A stretch of 64,000 bases of DNA. Origin: Megalopta genalis. Lineage: Eukaryota > Arthropoda > Insecta > Hymenoptera > Halictidae. Position numbers and translations under genes: made by a program. Below are positions 10,298-21,344 of this stretch, piece after piece. Below the pieces are notes generated by a model that made no database searches, was not told the DNA's origin, and worked only from the letters and a program-made list of their open reading frames with translations. Within the stretch, counting starts at the first letter, position 1, and the number at the start of each line of letters is the position of its first letter. The stretch is taken from positions 32,148,689-32,212,688 of the forward strand of contig NC_135017.1 in the NCBI RefSeq assembly GCF_051020955.1, read 5' to 3'.

Positions 10298-10299
<2 letters not shown>

Positions 10300-10342
<43 letters not shown>
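10300..10342. repeat. (GA)n microsatellite
   Basis: About 43 bases of AG dinucleotide with one A interruption near the right end. It lies just upstream of the Jockey ORF1 trace. Confidence 0.95.
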
Positions 10343-10789
10343 CAAGCATGGTTGCGTTTGAAAGGCGACGAATAGCATAGAGACAATCCAAGCAAGGCCT
10401 TAACATGGATCACTAGGGAGAATTTACTATAGATTGCACAGTTCGACCCACTGTGGACAAAATCGTGAAATTGTTGTTGGATTTTGAAATTGTTGTTCGG
10501 TGATATCATCGATCGATAAGTAAACTATATAAATATAAACATTAATTCTCGGAAAAATTGATAGAGGATTAATTACAATTAGTTACCACACGATCTGGTT
10601 ACTAGAAAATCAGCAGATTTGTTCAACATACATTGTTATTTCTTGACAAGTGTTAAATAATGTTTGTTATATCTTATAGTTATAGTTTTCAAATAATACA
10701 TTCCAATAATAGGCGGGCCGGGTTTGGGCGAGGCTGCTGAGCCATTTAGTGAAACTGGGCTTCTTGCTGTTGTTGGTTGGGCTACCTTG
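10343..10789. other. AT-rich spacer, no gene seen
   Basis: This stretch may include the 5' UTR of the Jockey element, as reading is lost. I see no coding signal, terminal repeat or RNA gene. Confidence 0.4.
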
Positions 10790-10943
10790 GTTGGCCAGTG
10801 AGTCACTGACCATTGGTCAGTGTTTTTCGATAATAACTCGTAAACAAAGTCGCGGATTGTATTTTTGCTAAGGAAAAAGTTACTTCGAATGATCTCAGAA
10901 ACCCCTCATTTACCGGTAGTTTTGTTTTGGTACTTCCTGTATA
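10790..10943 (-). repeat. Dispersed ~450-bp repeat family, partial inverted copy
   Basis: The reverse strand matches the head of the repeats at 12588, 13035 and 20459. It starts TATACAGGAAGT and contains the family signature AAGTAACTTTTTCCTTAGC, then TTTACGAGTTATTA and ACACTGACCAATG. Only about the first 155 bp are present. Confidence 0.75.
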
Positions 10944-12587
10944 ATCGTTTGCTAATTGTATGATGAAACTTGATTATTTGATAATATTCAGTAGATTGCA
11001 GAACATTAAATGGTATGATTTAATGAAAACGGTTTTAATTGTTCCAGGAAAATGCGGAAATCAATTGTGATCCTGAGCGGCCTTAAGCGGCCGTGTTTCA
11101 AGCGTATGGAAAATGTATAATTCAGCGTATCTGCCGGCGTATTCGATGGGCGGTGTTTAATTAATGCATTAAACGTCAGACTGTTGACTGAGTGTCGTCC
11201 ATAGTTGTTGAAACGACAAGATCTATTACGTATTATTTGCGCAATCCGTTTATATCATTAAATCACTCACGCTATGTTGCACTGTTAACGAGATTTACTA
11301 CTCGTAGGTAACTTGATCGATACTGAGATACGATTAATAGCTGGATGAATGCGATCACTTGATAAATGCATAAAAAAGATTTTGCGATGGAAAGACTGCA
11401 GATATGGTCGTATGTTATGTACTGTGTAGTCACAAAAAGTCTACCGGGCAAACATTACAATTCTGAACTACAATGGCGACACGACACGGCGCAGAGCTGC
11501 AGATACAATACAATATAATAGGTGCCACCCTGTAGGTGCGCCACGCCGCTGTGCGGGACTCCCACGCGTGAGTTGTCTAGTTCCACTCCTTGCGTAGCGA
11601 CTTCTCCAGAATACACTGTGCAGGATACAAATGTTGTATAAGCCGCCGTTAAAGTGTTAAAGTAAAGCTACTTCCCTTCGGTAATTATTCTGAAAAGAGG
11701 CCACCTCACCGACATCAATGATCACAAAATACGTTGACAGCAGAGATTCTCAAATGTTGTGATTTCCAGAAACCCTCTGATGCGATATTCATGTTAAAAA
11801 GCATTTTCAAAATTACAAAATATAAAATAAAAAACAATATAAAATATTACTAAAATACGAGTCGGGTTCAGAAATTCTGTTAGGAACTCGATTTACGATT
11901 CAAAGAATAATTTTTCAGATTTATCTCAAAGTTTTAAGTTTGAAAGTGTTTTTATATGTGTCCTGTAATCAAATGCAGAATTGAAGATAACAATTCTTTT
12001 ATAGTATCCAGACGTGAATCGTAAATCGGGTCCCGCAATTGCGGGTAACCGAACATATTTATGTGTAATTTTAGGTCTCCTAGAAGTTCTGCTTCTACCC
12101 GTGAAACCTAACTTGAAATATAATCAAAATTCTTTTGAAATCACTGCAAAACCCAGCACGTCTATGTGATTTACGTCTGTGCTATTTAGTTACTACTACA
12201 ATAAAATTTTGGTTGGAATTTGGGTTAGATGTATCGATCGAAGTCTACACAGGACACTGCCCCTGTCCTGACTTAACAACGAGTTCTGGCAAGTTCAGTT
12301 TAGTTAAATGTACCAAAATGTATTCAAAGTTTTACACACCTGTACACCTCTTTGTTTGTATGTATAATCTCTTATGCTGTCACTATGCTTGCACCTGTAC
12401 GTAATCTTGTCACATATAATTTTAGATACATATTATTAATGATTATATTGATGCGTAACACTAATGATACTACTTATACGTAACAATCTCACTTATTCCA
12501 CATTTAGTTATTAACTGATAAACTGAGACCTGTAGGATGGCAAGCTCGCTGATGCACAGGAATATAATATCTCTATAAGATTTATGC
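10944..12587. other. AT-rich non-coding stretch
   Basis: About 1.6 kb with no convincing reading frame, terminal repeat or RNA gene. A short GC-richer patch occurs around 11480-11600. Open frames here are short and lack domain character. Confidence 0.4.
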
Positions 12588-13034
12588 TATACATGGAGTC
12601 CCAAAAGTGTCTCGTAATGTGGAAATGGGGAGTAGGTGATGTCATTTGAAGTAACATTTTCCTTAGCGAAAATGCAATCTGCGGCTTTATTTACGAGTTA
12701 TTAACGATAAACACTGATAAATGAGAGACGAGCGTGCGAACCACAACGTGGTCGATCGCTCGAGCGTAACGTGCTCCAATCGCGGAGCGTGAGAAAAGAA
12801 GGGGGGCCCCATGCCACGTTCGAATCAATGAATAAGTCACGGATCGTGAACTTTCTGAATTTTTTTACCACGTGACAGTAATAATGTTAAGAAAAACGCT
12901 ATTCATCTTTATTTCAGAATCTCAGAAGAGTATTTTTTGAACCCGAAATAATAAATAATTTAACTGTAATAGCCGTTTTAATTTTCAGGTATGCACGGTA
13001 CGTCATGTGTATCATATGAAATTTTTACGCGATA
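12588..13034 (+). repeat. Dispersed ~450-bp repeat family, full-length copy
   Basis: It starts TATACATGGAGTCCC and runs to GAAATTTTTACGCGATA, and it is matched along its length by 20459-20910. Shared blocks include GAAAATGCAATCTGCGGC, TTTACGAGTTATTAACG, GAAAAACGCTATTCA, ACCCGAAATAATA and AGCCGTTTTAATTTTC. The end is followed directly by the start of another copy. It has no coding capacity; a MITE or other non-autonomous element is likely. Confidence 0.8.
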
Positions 13035-13220
13035 TATACAAGGTGTCCCAAAAATGTCTCGCATTACGGAAATGTGGGGTAGCTGAGATCATTCTAAGTA
13101 ACTTTTTCCTTTGCGAAAATGCAATCTGCGGCTTTGTTTACGAGTTATTAATGAAAAACACCGACCAATGAGACGCAATGGCGCGAAACACAACGTGGTC
13201 GATCGATCGAATGCCATGTG
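13035..13220 (+). repeat. Dispersed ~450-bp repeat family, 3'-truncated copy
   Basis: It begins TATACAAGGTGTCCC immediately after the previous copy, giving a head-to-tail pair. It follows the family up to about 13205 and then loses similarity before the gypsy element. Confidence 0.75.
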
Positions 13221-13233
13221 TCGTTGGTGATAG

Positions 13234-13640
13234 TGTGAAGCAAGGCGACATTCCGATGTCTCCGACGCCTAATTTAATTGCACCGGATATGCTCTTATAA
13301 ACACTTACATGTATAAAAACGCGCGGACCTCCAAATAAAGCAGTCATTGATCAGTTCGATTCTAACCACACCTTGCCACACCAAGCCATACCTTGTTCGT
13401 CTCATTAAAAACCTTCATTATTCGCTCCGTGTTCTAAGCGTTACTTTGGTATTTTCTACGGAAATACTTAATTACTTTCATTCAGACAAGATCTTTTGTG
13501 AACCTTAAGTAATAATTCTAAGTTTCGCGATTATATTTGAACTTAACCTTCTTCATACGAATCGGTGAATTCGCCCGTACGATAGAAGAGTATAAAGGAG
13601 CATACGTCATTTCTTCAAGACCTGATATGGTCCCGTGACA
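13234..13640 (+). repeat. 5' LTR of the gypsy element
   Basis: It runs from TGTGAAGCAAGG to CCCGTGACA. The part from 13430 is nearly identical to 19817-20025; the first ~195 bp have no partner at the 3' end. The full length is inferred from the ATAG duplication and the TG/CA termini. Confidence 0.8.
13312..13356 (+). promoter_or_regulatory. Candidate LTR core promoter
   Basis: TATAAAA at 13312-13318 is followed by TCAGTT at 13351-13356, an arthropod initiator-like hexamer about 35-40 bases downstream. AATAAA at 13334-13339 could be the polyadenylation signal. All lie in the U3/R part of the 5' LTR, which is absent from the 3' LTR. Confidence 0.45.
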
Positions 13641-13646
13641 TATAAT

Positions 13647-13662
13647 TGGCGATCCTGCCAGG
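13647..13662 (+). other. Candidate primer-binding site
   Basis: TGGCGATCCTGCCAGG starts seven bases after the 5' LTR. TGG is the complement of the tRNA 3' CCA. I cannot say which tRNA it would pair with. Confidence 0.45.
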
Positions 13663-13832
13663 ATCCAATCAATTCAAGAGGAGGAAACAGCCTACTGTGC
13701 GATCTACGGAACACCTACCGCTGGGACTACGTGTGCCACACTCACTCTGGACGATTGAAACGAATCATTCAAAGGTAAGGAGTATCCTCAGTATCCTAAG
13801 TATCCTCAGACGACGAACTATACCACACCACA

Positions 13833-14930
13833 ATGAGCAACCCAAGAGCAAGCTCACCCACACCAAGCTTGACGAATACCCTAGAATCCATAATGGCTTA
13901 ATTAAAACTTATCCAAGATACGCAAACTCAAATGCAGGGAACTGCAGGAGAGAATCGAAACTACTGATCGAACATTCGAAGTGGAAACGAGCGTATTTCG
14001 ACGAGCATTCGCCTCGCTAGGAATCAACGCACTTTCTGATGGAGCAGGCATCACTGAAGACGATGACGAAGAATATCGCGAGGTACGACCATCCGTACCG
14101 TTACCAAGGAACGGACCAGCAGCCCAGCAAGAACAAAGCACGTTGAGCAGAGTCAACGAAATACTTCGCACCATCAAGATCCTACGAGGTAAGGGCGACA
14201 TGGGAGTGGCAGAATTTATCAAACAGGTAAAGTTTGTCCGTACCACCTGTAGCGAACCAGTCATCCTGCTAAAACTCATTATGACGGAAAAAGTCACCAA
14301 AAATGCAGGACGATGTATTCGATACCACAATATCGAAACATACGAACAACTGTACCAAGCTTTAAGAACACAGGTGTCTACACCAGTTACCACCAACGGC
14401 TGCCGCAACAAACTGCTTTCCACCAGATAAGGATTTGGAGAATCAGTAACACAGTACAGTGTAAGATTCCGACAAGCACTGAGCGAACTTCTCTATGCAG
14501 TTCAAGCGAAGCATTTTAACGCCACCGCGCGACGCATTGCCATCGCAGAAAAAGAAGAAGAAGCAATCCGCACGTACACTATGAATCTTCAAGAAAAGAT
14601 CGGAACTATGGTCATAGCAGCCAACCCAAAGACGTTAACCGAAGCACAGTCAAAAGCAACCGACATCGGACTTTGGACTCGAGACAGAAACTCGCGTAAC
14701 AACTTTACCACAAAACCAGCTGTCATTAACCGCCCACCTCAACCAACTAGACATATCCCACGACCAAACCTTGCCCTTAACAAACAATCGGAAAGATTAG
14801 ATCAACCACGTACGCTCACCTGCGACTTTTGCAAACGAAACGGACATACCAAAACAACTGTTTTCAGTACAAAAAGTTTCAACAGCGACAGAACGGAAAA
14901 CTCCCACCGCGCGTGAATCACCTAAACGAA
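13833..14930 (+). pseudogene. gypsy gag remnant
   Basis: An ATG at 13833 opens a Ser/Pro-rich N-terminus that stops after about 20 codons. The gag reading then continues in other frames, mainly 13981-14430 and 14581-14916. Near 14818 there is a CX2CX4H zinc-knuckle start (CDFCKRNGH); the final Cys of the knuckle falls in a neighbouring frame, so a frameshift passes through the motif. Gag would form the particle and bind element RNA. At least three breaks are visible. Confidence 0.7.
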
Positions 14931-15046
14931 GTAACACAGACCGACACAGTGACAGAAACAAAACAGTACGACGAGATACAGCAAGAATACACTACATACC
15001 AGGGAAATTACGACACATACAATGCAAACGACACACTACAGGAAGA

Positions 15047-16672
15047 ATGCGACGATTTTTACTCGACACTGGAGCAGGAGTAAATCTCATAAAAGAACGC
15101 GACGCCCCGACAAAACTAAAACTTAAAGAAACCAGATATATTCAACTTGGACGAGATAAACATCCTATCCATTACATGACACACGTTCTCTTCCTACAAA
15201 TCAAACACCCTTTCCTAATAATACCGAACGACTTCCCAGTAATAGAAAACGGAATATTCGGACTGCCATTCCTCGAAAAATATCAGTTCAAAATTACTAA
15301 CGAATCTCTAACATTAAACGGTACTACAATAAAATTACAGGAAACATCCGAGGAAATAGAGGTACAGCCAGGCAAACATGTACATCACATCAAAATTGTT
15401 GACGATCATCCTTGCCGCGTATTGTTCATCAACACTGGTAAGCAACCTTTGATCACGTCTACTATTGAATCAAAAGTTTCAAACTCTAATCGAATACCTC
15501 AACTTATCGACAAATTACGGCTTAATCATGTCGATAAAAATTACCGCGACACAATCGAAAAAATTATAGCAACGTATAACAAAGTTTTTACCTTAGACTC
15601 AGATCCCTTACCCTGTGCCTCCATTACCCAACATGAGATCACTCTAAAAAATCCTCGGCCCATTAACATCAAGTCCTACAGACCATCAGAATGCCATAAA
15701 ACAGAAATCAACCAACAGATTCAAGAAATGTTAAACAAAAATATCATAGAACCGTCAGACTCCCCTTTTAACTCTCCGATATGGGTAGTTCCCAAAAAAC
15801 TAGACGCATCAGGCAAAAAGAAATGGAGAATCGACTTTCGCAAACTAAACGAACAAACGGAACAAGACGCGTATCCTCTACCCAACGCCGACGAAATAAT
15901 TCAGCAACTTGGTAATGCAAAATTCTTTTCTGCACTCGATCTATCCGCTGGATTCCACTAAATTCCTATGAACCCCGACTCGAAAAAGTTTACCGCCTTT
16001 TCTACATCCGAAGGACATTTCCATTACAATCGTATACCATTCGGTCTCAAAAATGCACCCGCAACCTTCCAATGAATGATGGACACTGCTTTACGTGGAC
16101 TAATAGACAAACACTGCTTTGTATATATGGACGACATTATTATTTTCGGGCAGACGATTGAAGAACACAATAAGAATCTAGCCATCGTATTTCAAAGACT
16201 GCAAGACCTAGGAATAAAATTACAGATCGACAAATGCGAATTTCTGAAACCGGAACTCGAATATTTAGGACACATAGTAACCGCAGATGGAGTAAAGTCA
16301 AATCCTAATAAAATCAAAGCCATCAAAGATTTCCCTCAACCCACAACACCTACCCAAGTAAAAGCTTTCCTCGGACTAACCGGATACTACAGAAAATTTA
16401 TTAGAAACTTTGCGAAAATCTCCAAGCCCCTCACGATCCTTACGAAAAAGAACGAACCATTTAGATGGACAATTGATCAGGAAACGGCATACAAAGACCT
16501 CAAACAAAAATTGTGCTCAGCACCAATCCTCAAATATCCCGACTTTTCCAAACCATTCACCTTAACCACAGACGTCAGTAACGAAGGCATAGGAGCCAAC
16601 CTTATAATTTCATATCCCGAACACTCAATCCTGCCGAACGAAACTACTCAACGACGGAAAAAGAACTCCTAG
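15047..16672 (+). pseudogene. gypsy pol: protease, RT and start of RNase H
   Basis: One frame covers this region with two internal stops, TAA at 15959-15961 and TGA at 16073-16075. Protease comes first, with DTGA near 15062. RT begins about 15660, and its catalytic YMDD box lies near 16125. The conserved FLGLTGYYRKF block marks the end of RT near 16375-16410. RNase H begins at about 16500 (the DVSNEG context near 16570). The frame is lost near 16640, where RNase H continues in another frame. The family normally makes a single Gag-Pol precursor. Two nonsense codons inside RT rule out activity of this copy. Confidence 0.85.
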
Positions 16673-16860
16673 CGATTGTGTGGGCAACAAAACGTTTACG
16701 ACAATATTTATTAGGGAGAAAGTTTATTATCCAAACAAACCATCAGGCTTTAGTCTAGCTAAAAAATGTAAAGGACCCCTCTTCTGGACTCATGAGATGG
16801 AGATTGAGATTCGAAGAGTATGACTTTGAAATAGAATATAAAAAAGGTAACTATTAAGTA
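16640..16860 (+). pseudogene. gypsy RNase H remainder
   Basis: After the frame change the RNase H reading continues for about 70 codons, with further stops near 16756 and 16856. It degrades the RNA strand of the hybrid in active elements. The end blends into the linker before integrase. Confidence 0.6.
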
Positions 16861-16939
16861 ACTATTAAATCCAACAATCCCTGTAAAATTAAATGTAAAG
16901 GTCAAAAACCCGGATAATTCCCCAGAAACCATTAACGAC

Positions 16940-18069
16940 ATGTTACCCGACATCGAAGAAATAGACTCTCCCTCAAATTCGGAAACCGACACCCTATACG
17001 ATCTCTATAACGATTGGAAACTTGATCCTACACCGTCCCCTTTATGCTTAAAACCCAAACGAAAATCCTATACCCAACTATCGCCTACATTATTCGGAAC
17101 GTATAACGAAAAAACATGGCTTAGCAGATTACATTTGATAATGCTTATGGAAGACGAAATAGAACTCGGAATAGAAACAGGATTCTCTAACTATGAATTA
17201 GCTTCACTTCAGTTAATGATTAGATTTCTCTTCCATCACCTGAAACAACCCGTCACCCTAGCTACAAACCCTATTAAAGAATATACGCGAGAAGAAAAAC
17301 GAAAGATCATCGAAGAAACGCATAACAATCTGAAACACATTTGGGAGAAAACAAAACCATTGATACAATTAAACGAGAACATATTTGGCCCAACCTGGAA
17401 ACCGATGTTCAAAATTACATAAAACATTGCGATACCTGTTAACGTAACAAGCTCACGCGTATTAGACCTAGGGAAGAAGCTATTATAACTGAATCCCAAC
17501 GACAAGATAGCAATGGACATAATCGGACCCCTCCCACTAACGAATAAAGGAAACTAATTTATCATCTCAATCCAATACTATCTTACCAAATACCTAATGC
17601 TAATCCCTTTACAAAACCAGAGAACAGAAACACACCGAAACACATCCTCACTGACCAAGGGCAAAACTTTGTTAGCAAACTCATGGAACAATTCGAGAAA
17701 ATATTCAAAATTCAACATATTAAAACAACCAGCTTCCACCCACAAAGCAATGGAGCTCTCGAAAGAACTCACGGCACGGTCAAAGATTTACTGCGGATCA
17801 GTATTGACGAAACACGAACCGATTGGGATGAACATTTCAATCTAATTTCAATGGCATTTAATACCTCTGTTCACTCAACCACAGGATACAAACCCTTCGA
17901 GCTAACATTCGGACGAAAAGCCAATCTACGCTCCTCGATCGCGTTAATACCCGCTTTATCCCATAACGAATTATTTAAACTTTGGAAGCAATGGCATAAC
18001 GACTATCTCAATTATGCAAAAATCAATATCGAAGCCAATAAGAAACGGTATAAACAAGACCAAGAGTGA
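16940..18069 (+). pseudogene. gypsy integrase remnant
   Basis: The frame at 16940-17422 carries the region leading to the HHCC zinc-binding domain; the His pair is near 17318-17340, and the Cys pair follows just beyond 17422 across a frame break (near 17430). The catalytic core follows in pieces from about 17515. The frame at 17683-18069 holds its last part, including the glutamate in SNGALERTHG and the conserved NTSVHSTTGYKPFEL block. Integrase would insert the cDNA, leaving the 4-bp duplication seen here. Stops and frame changes break it in at least three places. Confidence 0.75.
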
Positions 18070-18289
18070 AAGATCAGAATCCAAAGTTTATATAATATCG
18101 TCGACTTAGTATTCTTACACAATGACCACAAGCGAAACAAGCTACTCCCCGGAATTCCTAGGCCCTTACAAAATACTCGAAGTACGAAAACCTAACTACC
18201 TCATACAAATCTCAGACAATAAAACCTTGCTAACACATGGAAACCAATTAAAACCTTACCATTTACCTTCCAGGCTAAAGCCCACGGAT

Positions 18290-19740
18290 TAGAAATCACC
18301 AACCTCAATCACTCACAAATCATAGACATGTACCATAACGAGATAAAGATTAACATGATTATTAATCCATCCGACATTAGCAGCGATCTAGACAAAGCAA
18401 GTCAACTCATGACCGAAATAAAAAACACATGCAAAGTTTGTAACAACATTAACACGGCATACCTCATAGAAAAACTGCGCAAATTAAACATAGAATACAA
18501 CCGCTTGAGTAACCTTTTACACCAAGCGAGGAATTCTGAACATAATAGGTTCAGCTTCCAAAGCACTTTTCGGAACCCTCGACGAAGACGATTTAATCCT
18601 GATAAATCAAAATATTGACAAATTATTCGATGAAAACACAAAACTTTCCAAGATCATACAAAATCAAACTGCTATGTTCAGAACCATCCTCAATAGTCAA
18701 ACTTTCCCACACTTTATACAACAATATGAAGAATTTGCTCACAACACGCACAGTACCGAAAGAACACTTGGATTACTTTTATTAGCCGAAATTATAGTTA
18801 CAGACATTAGAGAAAACATCGACAACTTACAAGAAACAATCACTCTAGGAAAACACGGTATTATACGACAAGAAATTATTGACTCAGTACAATTTGTGGA
18901 CGCTTACGAGAAAATCTTGAAAACACATTCAATTATATTACATATATCACCTAAATTGCATAACTTCCAAACATTGATCGACATCAGCCAACTCAAAATC
19001 TATATAATCAACCGCTAAATTATCTATTCGGTTATTATACCCATATTAGAAGAGAATGAATGGACACATACTAAATTGTACACCATCCCTTACAAAAAGG
19101 GATCCACCTTCGTAGCGCCCCTGCTTAAACACGAACACTTGCTAAAATCACGAGGGCAATTCATACCAGTTGACATCACTTACCTAGACCACTATTGTAA
19201 ATCCACCAGCCTTGCGGAAATCTGTAAACGTACTCAACCCACACAACATACTAATGCTATAAAATGTGCAAATCACAATGAGTGTATGCTAACCCTCTTC
19301 AAAATCCACGAACTTATGTTTTTACCGATGTACGCGCCTAACACATACATTGTCATACCGGAACACACGATCACGATTACCTCACTTTGTAACAGCGAAA
19401 AACAATTTGTGATTGACCAACCCGTCAAGATCACTAGCAACGAAGATTGTACCTTATACCTATAGTACCCAAAGTAACTCCAAATTTTACAGCTTATACC
19501 AACAGCCTAAATAACATAGAATCACAACTCATTATCATCTCACATAAACACGGAATCAAATCAGCCGGGGAAATATCCGTCTCAATTATCACGTACCTTA
19601 GTTATGGAACATTAGTTGCTACTGTTCTATTTGTACTATATAAATGTAAACTCTTCTCACTCCTAGGAAAGTGCATACCTTCGACCATTTGTGTAAAAAT
19701 ATGCTGCCAGGAAAATGTTCAAACCAATAGCCCTCAATAG
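18290..19740 (+). pseudogene. env-like third ORF of the errantivirus-like element, broken
   Basis: Downstream of integrase a third coding region survives as four open pieces: 18328-18618, 18674-19018, 19076-19465 and 19447-19740, in frames 1, 2, 2 and 1. Its position, size (roughly 480 codons), regularly spaced cysteines around 19195-19275 and a hydrophobic span near 19590-19645 followed by a short tail fit an errantivirus envelope protein with a C-terminal membrane anchor. In the family these are related to baculovirus-type fusion proteins; that relation is from knowledge of the family and was not tested here. Two stops and at least two frame changes make it non-functional. Confidence 0.7.
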
Positions 19741-19816
19741 TTCGAAAGCGTACGGTACTCAACCGTCCCGGAAGACAACACTACACAAATCTCGTGGCCT
19801 AGCGATCTACCAGCCG

Positions 19817-20025
19817 TGCTCTAAGCGTTACTTTAGTATTTTCTAAGGAAATACTTAATTACTTTCGTTCAGACAAGATCTTTTGTGAACCTTAAGTAAT
19901 AATTCTAAGTTTCGCAATTATTTGAACTTAACCTTCTTCATGCGAATCGGTGAATTCGCCCGTACGATAGAAGAGTATAAAGGAGCATACGTCATTTCTT
20001 CAAGACCTGATACGATCCCGTGACA
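19817..20025 (+). repeat. 3' LTR of the gypsy element, 5'-truncated
   Basis: It matches 13430-13640 with only scattered substitutions and a 2-bp length difference. The portion equivalent to 13234-13429 is missing, and no polypurine tract is recognisable upstream, so a deletion removed the env/U3 junction. Confidence 0.88.
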
Positions 20026-20029
20026 ATAG

Positions 20030-20458
20030 CGTGAAAGATATTTAAAGTTGATAGATAAAAAATGCTCTGTATTTAATGCCAATTCTTATTTTTACTTTGT
20101 ATGAGAAGCACGAAAACGTAATGTAATGTGTAATGACACAAAAAGTACAATCTTTTTTTATAAAAATAAACAATGTATAATGAGAAGAACGTAAATATTT
20201 TTATTGAAATTGTAGTATTTTATGTAAATAATATTTAATGGTCAACGTTTTTTTGCTTAATGAAAGCTCAAGAATTACCATACTTCTGAGAATATCAATT
20301 ATTTATCTTATCTGTTTCAAAATAATTAGATGTTACGACTTTCTGTTTCGGAGTTTAATTAAACACCATGTCTGAAATTGGATCTGTATTTTCTGAATTG
20401 TTGGTCCGCCAGGATCGCAGTATTCATACGGCGGAAGTTCCTGTATAACAAGCTAGTT
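20030..20458. other. AT-rich spacer
   Basis: I see no coding sequence, terminal repeat or RNA gene here. Confidence 0.4.
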
Positions 20459-20910
20459 TATACAGGGTGTTCCACAATTATTTTAACAGCTGAAAATGAG
20501 GGGTAGCTGAAGTTTGAAGCTGAGTCGTTTGAAGTAACTTTTTCCTTTACGAAAATGCAGTCTGCGACTTTATTTACGAGTTATTAACGAAAAACACTGA
20601 CCAATGAAAGGTGACGGCGCGAAGTTCGAAAGCCCGCAGCAAGAGGCTTTGACAGAAGGTCGGGACGGACTCGAGCCGCGTTCGAAGTATTGAACAAGTC
20701 ACGAAGCGAGAACTTTCCGGATTTTTTTACTACGTAACATTAATATTTTTAAGAAAAACGCTGTTCACCTTTACTTTAGAATGTCTATAGAATATTTATT
20801 AATTTTTCGGACCCGAAATAATATGTAGTTTAACCGTGACAGCCGTTTTAATTTTCTGGTGTGCATGACACCTCATGTGTACCATATGAAATTTTTATGC
20901 AAGGTGTACA
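20459..20910 (+). repeat. Dispersed ~450-bp repeat family, full-length copy
   Basis: It begins TATACAGGGTGTTCC and ends at TTTTTATGCAAGGTGT. Its order of blocks matches 12588-13034 throughout, with a longer divergent spacer near its start. Confidence 0.8.
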
Positions 20911-21344
20911 GTGGCGATTAACAAAGTTCGTAAATGATATTTTAATTTAAATAATTCTGTGTCCGAACAGAATTCAACGAATGACTTGAAAAGTTGATTT
21001 AATAATAAATAATCGCGTTAAGGGACGTAAAGGATTTGTTTATTAGAGAAATATGAAAAATATTATCAATAAGAAACTCACCCATTTAGTTGAGGATACA
21101 TTTGCTGGCTGGAATTATGGCTCACGATGTCGAAGGGCACTGATCTCGTCCAACGTACAGCTGATCTTTCACTGCACTGTCATCAAACACTGATCACTTA
21201 ATTAATCACTGATAATCCGAAACACTTGTGGATATCACGAGGGATGACTGAGACTCGTTCGCGGATTCGGTGGAATTATATGCAACTGATGTAGGTGTCC
21301 AAACATTGAAGTAGGAAGCTGTGGGTTTAAAATTAAAACTAAAG
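20911..21344. other. Non-coding stretch
   Basis: AT-rich sequence with a GC-moderate part around 21100-21290. No gene or complete element was recognised. Confidence 0.35.

Larger units (their letters stand above)
5396..10299 (-). mobile_element. Jockey-type non-LTR retrotransposon, decayed and interrupted
   Basis: Read on the minus strand from right to left, the pieces line up as ORF1 with three CCHC knuckles (10290-8921), endonuclease (8705-8244 and 6550-6275), the entry of the RT (about 6240-5845) and more RT (5596-5396). The gaps are explained by a Tc1 element at 6551-8243 and a TTAA MITE at 5597-5844. The rest of the RT would lie beyond the R1-type element, outside the window. The coding parts carry several stops and frameshifts, so this is a fossil. 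Confidence 0.8.
13234..20025 (+). mobile_element. Ty3/gypsy (errantivirus-like) LTR element with env-like ORF
   Basis: The element is bounded by ATAG at 13230-13233 and 20026-20029, the 4-bp duplication expected for gypsy-type integration. The boundaries also give canonical TG...CA ends. Inside, in order, are a 407-bp 5' LTR, a primer-binding candidate, gag, protease, RT, RNase H, integrase and an env-like region, then a 5'-truncated 3' LTR. The domain order and the third ORF are those of insect errantiviruses, endogenous retrovirus-like elements. Every coding region is broken by stops or frame changes, so the copy is defective. Confidence 0.88.

Noticed and set aside
10175..10509. Open frames through the GA/CT microsatellite
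   Set aside because: The Ser/Leu or Arg/Glu runs come from the dinucleotide repeat.
13646..14020. Protein starting at the ATG at 13646
   Set aside because: It overlaps the primer-binding candidate and leader of the gypsy element; the better gag start is at 13833.
20905..20940. CAGTGGCGATTAACAAAGTT as a Tc1-type terminal repeat
   Set aside because: Only one end is visible and no partner was found, so it is not listed as an element.
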